A DNA stretch of 11,949 bases from Methylococcaceae bacterium (GTDB lineage: Bacteria; Pseudomonadota; Gammaproteobacteria; Methylococcales; Methylomonadaceae): assembly GCA_013138855.1 (NCBI GenBank), contig WTBX01000203.1, positions 1-11,949 of the forward strand, given 5' to 3'. Position 1 is the first letter of the stretch. Every line of letters starts with the position of its first letter. The notes beneath the pieces are model-generated. The model saw only the letters and a program-made list of their open reading frames with translations, was not told the DNA's origin and did no database searches. A program made the position numbers and the translations under genes. Positions 8,121 to 11,949 of this stretch are shown here, piece by piece.

Positions 8121-8123
8121 GTT

Positions 8124-8236
8124 TACTTTAAATTTCGTGGTAGTAAACCTGACAGGTCTTTTGAGTAACTTTATATCCTCATGAAGACCTGTCAGGTTTT
8201 TTCGTAAATTTAAGTTTTACCCTGAAATTTAAAGTA
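8124..8236. repeat. Nested inverted repeat between convergent genes
   Basis: Outer arms TACTTTAAATTTC (8124-8136) and its exact complement (8224-8236) enclose inner arms of 16 bases (8145-8160 and 8184-8199), also perfect complements. Each inner arm is itself palindromic around one base: ACCTG-A-CAGGT at 8147-8157 and ACCTG-T-CAGGT at 8187-8197. The structure fills the gap between dinB and the convergent hvf operon and looks like a mobile or dispersed palindromic element that also serves as a terminator. Confidence 0.75.
8145..8202 (+). terminator. Probable rho-independent terminator after dinB
   Basis: A perfect 16-bp stem (AAACCTGACAGGTCTT at 8145-8160 with 8184-8199) is followed by a run of six T at 8197-8202 on the plus strand. 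The 23-base loop is long for a terminator. The opposite strand has only a weak T-run, so it should mainly stop dinB transcription, and less well that of hvfC arriving from the right. Confidence 0.55.
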
Positions 8237-8272
8237 GATATGTTTCTATTACAACTCGCAAACTATTAGTGA

Positions 8273-9049
8273 TTAGCAGGTAATGACAATAATATGCTTA
8301 GTCGCCAGATTTTGAATGATTTCTAAACCACTATTAATAATCACCTCAGGTTCAGGATGATTCATTTCTGTTGCAATTTTCTGTAGACACTCATGAACAA
8401 AAATAGCAGGATTTTCTTCTAATAATTGTAAGAGTCTAAAAGTGACAGGCGTAGTTTGAATAAAATTAACTTCATCGTCGCCATCGCGATAAACAATTAA
8501 ATAGCTTGCTTGCTCAGGAGGCTCTGTTGGTAAAAACTCAGGAGATATTTGTTGAACAGGATATTGATACGCTAAAGACCATGCTAAAGGCGATAGCATG
8601 ATTTGTTGCTGTAATAAATTCTCCGTATATTCAACCGAGGGCGGAAGATGGTCTTTAGCAATAGATAATGCCATTTCCACCCATTCATAATGCGCTAACT
8701 CTAGCATGAAAGGATAATCATTAGGATTATCGCGCTCATTTTGCAAATACGCTAAAAACTCTTCTGGAATATCGGAAAAATAAGGCGATTCACTGGCATG
8801 ATGTGCAAAAAAATCTTGCGAAAGCTCAAACCATTGCTCATCAGACAATATTTCTTTTAAAACAGGAAAATTACTGCTTAAAAATCCCGAAACATTATTA
8901 AAAAACAATTCTCTATAAGTGTCTAAGCGTTGCGGTTTAACATCCGCAGGAGCTGGGTTGTTAAAAGGGTCTTTAATATACGATGCAAATTCGTGTTGTT
9001 TGGCTCTAAAGTCTACGCCTTTAACGGCATTAGGCAGACAATCGCTCAT
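8273..9049 (-). CDS. hvfC: HvfC/BufC-like DUF2063 partner of the MNIO enzyme
   Basis: This 258-residue protein carries the DUF2063 signature RLDTYRELFFNNVSGFLSSNFPVLKEIL in residues 41-68 (key residues Y45, R46, F49, N51, N52, P62), followed by FFAHHASESPYFSDIPEEFLAYL and a LAHYEW motif (118-123). In characterised systems this partner binds the MNIO oxidase and helps present the precursor peptide. The C-terminal ~75 residues (YLIVYRDGDDEVNF, then two helices) resemble a winged-helix peptide-recognition domain, by inference. The start ATG overlaps the end of hvfB by 20 bases with GGAG about 9 bases upstream, giving a ~12-residue N-terminal extension before the family-typical DFRAKQHEFA. No better start codon exists nearby. 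It is the last gene of the operon. Confidence 0.9.
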   Translation of the reverse strand: MSDCLPNAVKGVDFRAKQHEFASYIKDPFNNPAPADVKPQRLDTYRELFFNNVSGFLSSNFPVLKEILSDEQWFELSQDFFAHHASESPYFSDIPEEFLAYLQNERDNPNDYPFMLELAHYEWVEMALSIAKDHLPPSVEYTENLLQQQIMLSPLAWSLAYQYPVQQISPEFLPTEPPEQASYLIVYRDGDDEVNFIQTTPVTFRLLQLLEENPAIFVHECLQKIATEMNHPEPEVIINSGLEIIQNLATKHIIVITC

Positions 9050-9881
9050 GCTCTGCGCTCCACGCTTGTTGTATGCTTTTAATAGTTTGAACTTCTTTTG
9101 CTAATTCATCTAAAGCGGGAATATTAAAATCACGCTCTAAAAGAGTAGGAAATACGCCGTATAGCTCGTAAGCTTTGCCCAGCAATTTCCAGACAGGATC
9201 AACGATAGTTGCACCATGCGTATCGACTAAAAAATCATCGGCTTCTACATAATGACCTGCAATATGCGCATAAGCAATACGTTTAGCTGGGATGGCTTTT
9301 AAAAAACTTTCCGCATCATAGCCATGATTAACGCTATTAACGTAGATATTATTAATGTCGATTAAGACATCACAATCCGCTTCATTAATCACCGCATTAA
9401 AAAAATCAATTTCATCCATCTCCTGACCAGGTGCAGCATAATAAGAGACGTTTTCTATCGCAATTCTTTGTTCCAGAATATCCTGTACACGCTTAATGCG
9501 ATTTGCAACATGCGTCACCGCTTCACCGGTAAAAGGGATCGGCATTAAATCGTATAAATGACCCTCATGACTACAATAACTTAAATGCTCGCTGTAAAAC
9601 TTTATTTGATGCTCACGCATAAAGTTTTTTACATCGCTGACAAAGTTTTCATCTAATGGGTCAGAGCTACCGATAGAAAGCGATAAACCATGACAAATAA
9701 AATCATAACGCTCGGTCATCGCTCGAAATTGTTTTCCGAGTTTACCGCCTATCGGAATCCAATTTTCAGGCGCGACTTCAAAAAAATCGACCTCATTAAG
9801 AGGGTTCTCGATAACTTCAGTTAAAAATGAGCGTCTTAAACCAAGACCTGAACCTTGAACAAGGTTGAGAGTTGTGTCCAT
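9030..9881 (-). CDS. hvfB: HvfB/BufB-like DUF692 multinuclear non-haem iron oxidase (MNIO)
   Basis: This 283-residue TIM-barrel enzyme belongs to DUF692/MNIO, the family that includes MbnB, TglH, BufB and HvfB. These enzymes use a cluster of iron ions and O2 to rearrange Cys residues in a precursor peptide, to oxazolone-thioamide or thiooxazole groups. Visible family features are GSGLGLR (10-16), FFEVAPENW (33-41), HGLSLSIG (64-71), the metal-binding EHLSY (98-102), IENVS (142-146), DINNIYVNSVNHG (175-187), AHIAGH (205-210), DTHG (220-223) and ERD (249-251). All the expected His/Glu/Asp ligand positions seem intact, so the enzyme should be active. It starts at ATG 9881 with AAGGTG five bases upstream. 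It follows hvfA after a 98-base spacer with hairpins and overlaps hvfC by 20 bases. Confidence 0.95.
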   Translation of the reverse strand: MDTTLNLVQGSGLGLRRSFLTEVIENPLNEVDFFEVAPENWIPIGGKLGKQFRAMTERYDFICHGLSLSIGSSDPLDENFVSDVKNFMREHQIKFYSEHLSYCSHEGHLYDLMPIPFTGEAVTHVANRIKRVQDILEQRIAIENVSYYAAPGQEMDEIDFFNAVINEADCDVLIDINNIYVNSVNHGYDAESFLKAIPAKRIAYAHIAGHYVEADDFLVDTHGATIVDPVWKLLGKAYELYGVFPTLLERDFNIPALDELAKEVQTIKSIQQAWSAEHERLSA

Positions 9882-9904
9882 GTGAACACCTTTTAAGGAT
9901 TAGG

Positions 9905-9931
9905 GCGGCAGGCAGAAGAACTGCCTGCCGC
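9905..9931 (-). promoter_or_regulatory. GC-rich intercistronic hairpin before hvfB
   Basis: GCGGCAGGCAG (9905-9915) pairs perfectly with CTGCCTGCCGC (9921-9931) around a five-base loop. It has no T-run after it on the minus strand, and sits ~23 bases before the hvfB start. It looks like an mRNA-stabilising or processing hairpin, or a partial attenuator, separating the abundant precursor message from the enzyme genes. The role is inferred. Confidence 0.6.
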
Positions 9932-9945
9932 TATCTTAAGAGAAA

Positions 9946-9965
9946 ATAACTGAAATATCAGTTAT
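9946..9965 (-). terminator. Weak hairpin after the hvfA stop, possible attenuator
   Basis: ATAACTGA (9946-9953) and TCAGTTAT (9958-9965) form an 8-bp AT-rich stem with a four-base loop, 14 bases past the hvfA stop codon. On the minus strand it is followed by TTTC, a short T-run. It could terminate part of the transcripts or protect the hvfA 3' end together with the GC-rich hairpin next to it. Confidence 0.4.
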
Positions 9966-9979
9966 CCGCTAGATAATGA

Positions 9980-10729
9980 TTATTTTTTGTCGGCTTTCTT
10001 TTTGTCCATGCCGCAAGCCCCTTCTTTACCTTTCATCATTTCGCCGCATTTACCTTCTTGACCTTTTTTCATTTTTTTATTTTTCATCATGCTAGCGCAT
10101 TTGCCTTCACCACATTTACCTTCTTTGGCTTTAGCTTTTTTGTCCATACCGCAAGCACCTTCCTTGCCTTTCATCATTTCGCCGCATTTACCTTCTTGGC
10201 CTTTTTTCATTTTGCCGTCTTTCATCATGCTGCCGCATTTGCCTTCGCCGCATTTACCTTCTTTGGCTTTGCTGCTTGGCTTGCAATCTTTTTTCATGCC
10301 GCATTTGCCTTCCTTGCCTTTCATCATCTCGCCGCATTTACCTTCTTGGCCTTTTTTCATTTTGCCGTCTTTCATCATTTCGCCGCACTTGCCTTCGCCA
10401 CATTTACCTTCTTTGGCTTTAGCTTTTTTCTCGCCGCAAGCACCTTCCTTGCCTTTCATCATTTCGCCGCATTTAGCTTCTTGGCCTTTTTTCATTTTGC
10501 CATCTTTCATCATGTCGCCGCATTTGCCTTCACCACATGAGCCGTCAGCTTTTTTAGATTTTGCATCTTTTGCAGGTGTTGCCGCTTTTGTATCTGCTGC
10601 TGCAAGTTGCATATAGCCATCAGATAATTCAGTTACGCCAAAAGGGTTAGCTTCTGCATTGGCTGTTGTCGTTGCACCTAAAGCTGAAACTACTGCTGTC
10701 CCGATGATACTAGCTTTTAATTTTTTCAT
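9980..10729 (-). CDS. hvfA: HvfA-like Cys-rich RiPP precursor with four EGKCG repeats
   Basis: This 249-residue secreted precursor has a Sec signal peptide (MKKLKASIIG... to ATTTANA, cleavage near residue 25). Next comes NPFGVTELSDGYMQLA (28-43), a conserved element in HvfA-type precursors, then an A/K-rich linker and four tandem repeats from residue 62. There are 17 Cys: ten in exact EGKCG, six in variants (DGSCG 65, EAKCG 87, EGACG 98/193/239, EGKCA 211), and Cys149 alone outside a motif. Each repeat also has five or six Met, with MM pairs. In studied HvfA proteins, EGKCG cysteines are converted by HvfB/HvfC into copper-binding groups, so this protein is predicted to be an exported copper chelator or buffer. 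It is first in the operon; AAGGG lies eight bases before the ATG. The number of sites actually modified is unknown. Confidence 0.9.
   Translation of the reverse strand: MKKLKASIIGTAVVSALGATTTANAEANPFGVTELSDGYMQLAAADTKAATPAKDAKSKKADGSCGEGKCGDMMKDGKMKKGQEAKCGEMMKGKEGACGEKKAKAKEGKCGEGKCGEMMKDGKMKKGQEGKCGEMMKGKEGKCGMKKDCKPSSKAKEGKCGEGKCGSMMKDGKMKKGQEGKCGEMMKGKEGACGMDKKAKAKEGKCGEGKCASMMKNKKMKKGQEGKCGEMMKGKEGACGMDKKKADKK
9983..10546 (-). repeat. Four in-frame tandem repeats within hvfA
   Basis: The units are 10412-10546 (residues 62-106, 45 aa), 10262-10411 (107-156, 50 aa), 10124-10261 (157-202, 46 aa) and 9983-10123 (203-249, 47 aa). Each follows the plan Cys-x4-Cys-(MMK..KMKKGQ)-Cys-(GEMMKGKE)-Cys-tail. 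The DNA copies are still very similar, including blocks coding KCGEMMKGKEG, which points to recent duplication. Unit 2 is longer because of a KKDCKPSS insert that adds the extra Cys149. Confidence 0.93.
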
Positions 10730-10764
10730 GATGATTGCCCTTAAATATTATTTAAAAAGTTATT

Positions 10765-10792
10765 ATTGTATTGTTGCTTAGTGACATCACAA
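10765..10792 (-). promoter_or_regulatory. Candidate sigma70 promoter for hvfA
   Basis: On the minus strand TTGTGA (10787-10792) and TACAAT (10765-10770) are separated by 16 bases and lie ~36 bases before the hvfA ATG. The -35 overlaps the small palindrome GTGA-TG-TCAC (10781-10790), a possible operator. No characterised regulator site is recognised. It would let hvfA be transcribed independently of nth. Confidence 0.4.
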
Positions 10793-10849
10793 AACGCGAT
10801 GTATCTTCCGATTGTACCTTGATATAGGCTTTGCGGCTAGGTGTAAATG

Positions 10850-11485
10850 TTAATCCAAGTTTTTTTCTTTATATTCACACAAGTCACTAATGACGCAGCT
10901 TTGACAACGAGGTTTTCTAGCAATGCAAGTGTAGCGTCCATGTAAAATTAATAAATGATGCGCATCTAGCAGATATTTTTTAGGGACATTTTTTTCGAGT
11001 TTTTTCTCAACTTCGACAACATTTTTTCCTTTACCTAAGGGAATGCGGTTTGAAACTCTAAAAATATGGGTGTCCACAGCAATGGTAGGCTGTCCGAAAG
11101 CCGTGTTTAACATGACATTGGCGGTTTTTCGTCCCACTCCAGCTAAAGCTTCTAGTTCTTCGCGGGTTTTAGGTACTTCACCATTATGATTATCTAATAA
11201 GGCGCGACAGAGTTTTATGATATTTGCCCCTTTAGTATTAAATAAACCAATGGTTTTTATATAGTCTTTTAAACCGTCTGCGCCTAAGTCATAAATGGCT
11301 TGTGGTGTATTAGCAGCGGGAAAGAGTTTCGCAGTAGCTTTATTAACGCCTTTATCTGTTGCTTGAGCGGATAATACTACTGCGATTAATAATTCAAAAT
11401 CAGAGTTGTAGTTTAATTCGGTAACGGGTTCTGGAATGGCAATGGCTAATCGCTCAAAAATGGCGAGGCGTTTTTGTTGGTTCAT
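10850..11485 (-). CDS. nth: Endonuclease III
   Basis: This base-excision-repair DNA glycosylase/AP lyase removes oxidised pyrimidines. From ATG 11485 it is 211 residues, the same as E. coli Nth, and aligns with it from MNQQKRL. The helix-hairpin-helix LAGVGRKTANV carries catalytic Lys120, and VDTHIFRV carries catalytic Asp138. The 4Fe-4S ligands Cys187, Cys194, Cys197 and Cys203 keep the CX6CX2CX5C spacing, and HGRYTCIARKPRC is intact. An in-frame ATG at 11563 would add 26 residues (MCFMVKMNQHSLNHHF...) with no family match, so I reject it. No good Shine-Dalgarno precedes the chosen ATG. It lies 120 bases upstream of hvfA on the same strand, so read-through is possible. The rsx/rnf genes that often precede nth are not seen. 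Confidence 0.95.
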   Translation of the reverse strand: MNQQKRLAIFERLAIAIPEPVTELNYNSDFELLIAVVLSAQATDKGVNKATAKLFPAANTPQAIYDLGADGLKDYIKTIGLFNTKGANIIKLCRALLDNHNGEVPKTREELEALAGVGRKTANVMLNTAFGQPTIAVDTHIFRVSNRIPLGKGKNVVEVEKKLEKNVPKKYLLDAHHLLILHGRYTCIARKPRCQSCVISDLCEYKEKNLD

Positions 11486-11551
11486 ATATAAAAGGAATAA
11501 ATCAAGAAACGAATAAAAATGATGGTTAAGTGAGTGCTGATTCATTTTTAC

Positions 11552-11576
11552 CATGAAGCACATGAAGGACTTGAAG
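11552..11576. repeat. Short 9-bp-period repeat upstream of nth
   Basis: CATGAAG (11552-11558), CATGAAG (11561-11567) and CTTGAAG (11570-11576) recur with a period of nine bases. On the minus strand it reads CTTCATGTGCTTCATG, a phrase found in dispersed repeats of several proteobacteria. It supplies the spurious upstream ATG of nth. Confidence 0.5.
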
Positions 11577-11584
11577 ACGATTTT

Positions 11585-11676
11585 GGTTCTTTAGTATCTT
11601 CCGTGAAACTGAGGTATTTGAGCAACAGGACTGCCAGTCCTTACTTTTATATTTTCACGGGAAACCCTAAAGAGCC
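11585..11676. repeat. Three-stem inverted repeat (REP-like)
   Basis: Outer arms GGTTCTTTAG (11585-11594) and CTAAAGAGCC (11667-11676) pair with one G-U. Middle arms CCGTGAAA (11601-11608) and TTTCACGG (11653-11660) are perfect. The centre AGGACTG-C-CAGTCCT (11627-11641) is a perfect 7-bp stem around one base. The whole is one ~92-base fold with internal loops. Confidence 0.7.
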
Positions 11677-11729
11677 AGATTTTTCCATGCAAATGTTATA
11701 AATTGCGTAACTACTCAGCGCACATGGAG

Positions 11730-11748
11730 GCGCGACTTTTAGTCGCGC
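11730..11748. repeat. GCGCGACT/AGTCGCGC palindrome with inverted partner at window end
   Basis: GCGCGACT and AGTCGCGC form an 8-bp stem with a three-base loop. GTCGCGCACGA (11742-11752) recurs exactly in inverse complement at 11939-11949, the last bases of the window, so the two copies frame the intervening ~190 bases. Confidence 0.75.
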
Positions 11749-11785
11749 ACGAGACCTAAAAACATCTTCAAAACCTATAAATTAG

Positions 11786-11886
11786 TAAGTATTCACCTCC
11801 CCCTTTGGAAAAGGGGGATTGAGGGGGATTTATTTAATAAAATCTCCCCTAACCCCTCTTTTTTTAAGAGGGGGACTGAACACTTA
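11786..11886. repeat. MITE-like inverted repeat with CCCCC/GGGGG hairpins
   Basis: Ends TAAGTATTCA (11786-11795) and TGAACACTTA (11877-11886) are inverse complements at nine of ten bases. Each half has its own hairpin: CCCCCTTT/AAAGGGGG (11799-11806, 11810-11817) and CCCCTCTT/AAGAGGGG (11853-11860, 11866-11873). The halves also pair through GGGGGATTTAT and AAAATCTCCCC. It resembles dispersed repeats known from cyanobacteria and large gammaproteobacterial sulfur or methane oxidisers; it has no coding capacity. Confidence 0.7.
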
Positions 11887-11949
11887 CATAAATTAGACAA
11901 ATTCAAATAAGCTCGCTTTAAAATACATAGATAAAACTTCGTGCGCGAC

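Larger units (their letters stand above)
11577..11949. other. Gene-free region filled with inverted repeats
   Basis: I see no convincing coding sequence or RNA gene in these ~370 bases. They hold, in order, a 92-base three-stem hairpin (11585-11676), a GTCGCGC palindrome (11730-11748) whose inverted partner lies at the window edge, and a MITE-like inverted repeat (11786-11886). The region looks like a landing site for dispersed palindromic elements. Confidence 0.7.

Noticed and set aside
9983..10546. CRISPR-like regular repeats
   Set aside because: The repeats are contiguous, in frame and coding, without unique spacers.
10058..10616. Two long plus-strand open frames opposite hvfA, rich in F/H/A or P/S/L
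   Set aside because: They are mirror images of the repetitive hvfA codons; hvfA has a signal peptide, a ribosome site and cognate enzymes.
10781..10792. CRP or FNR operator at TGTGATGTCAC
   Set aside because: The half-sites are two bases apart, not the six (CRP) or four (FNR) required.
11486..11563. 26-residue N-terminal extension of nth from the ATG at 11563
   Set aside because: The extension matches nothing, runs into a 9-bp repeat, and the inner ATG gives the exact E. coli length.

Overview
This window looks like a chromosomal segment of an AT-rich gammaproteobacterium. The evidence is the lptM-lysA-dapF-DUF484 amino-acid/cell-wall cluster (a gammaproteobacterial arrangement), a 211-residue Nth almost collinear with the E. 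coli protein, DUF2333 and DUF4389 genes, and many small dispersed palindromic repeats of the kind seen in Thiotrichales and Methylococcales. The order-level guess is inference from style, not from a marker gene.

Left half, plus strand. Positions 1-1652 hold the end of a TRAP small permease (DctQ) and a complete large permease (DctM). They run straight into the lipoprotein gene lptM and then lysA, and all three junctions are TAAATG, with the stop codon directly followed by the next start. After lysA come an unrecognised two-TM protein with an acidic repeat linker and a basic beta-rich C-terminal domain, then dapF, then a DUF484 gene that overlaps dapF by ATGA. LysA and DapF catalyse the last steps of meso-DAP and lysine synthesis. 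The usual next gene, xerC, is not here. After a 116-bp spacer with a plausible extended -10 promoter, a second block follows: DUF2333 (one TM), DUF4389 (two TM) and dinB (DNA polymerase IV, with a C-terminal clamp-binding motif).

The centre, 8032-8272, separates convergent transcription units and contains nested inverted repeats and a likely terminator.

Right half, minus strand. The most interesting locus is an hvfABC/bufferin-type RiPP operon. hvfA encodes a signal-peptide-bearing precursor with four tandem ~46-50-residue repeats, carrying 16 Cys in EGKCG-like motifs plus one additional Cys. hvfB encodes a DUF692/MNIO iron oxidase and hvfC its DUF2063 partner. By analogy with characterised HvfABC and bufferin systems, HvfB and HvfC would modify the Cys residues of HvfA to make an exported copper-binding peptide. 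Two hairpins between hvfA and hvfB probably let the precursor be made in excess over the enzymes. No DoxX-type hvfD is present. Upstream lies nth (endonuclease III) with its own start at 11485.

The last ~460 bases contain no gene that I can support. They are packed with inverted repeats: a 92-nt three-stem hairpin, a GTCGCGC-type palindrome whose inverted partner sits at the window edge, and a MITE-like element built from CCCCCTTT/AAAGGGGG hairpins. Related fragments occur at ~8079 and ~5453.
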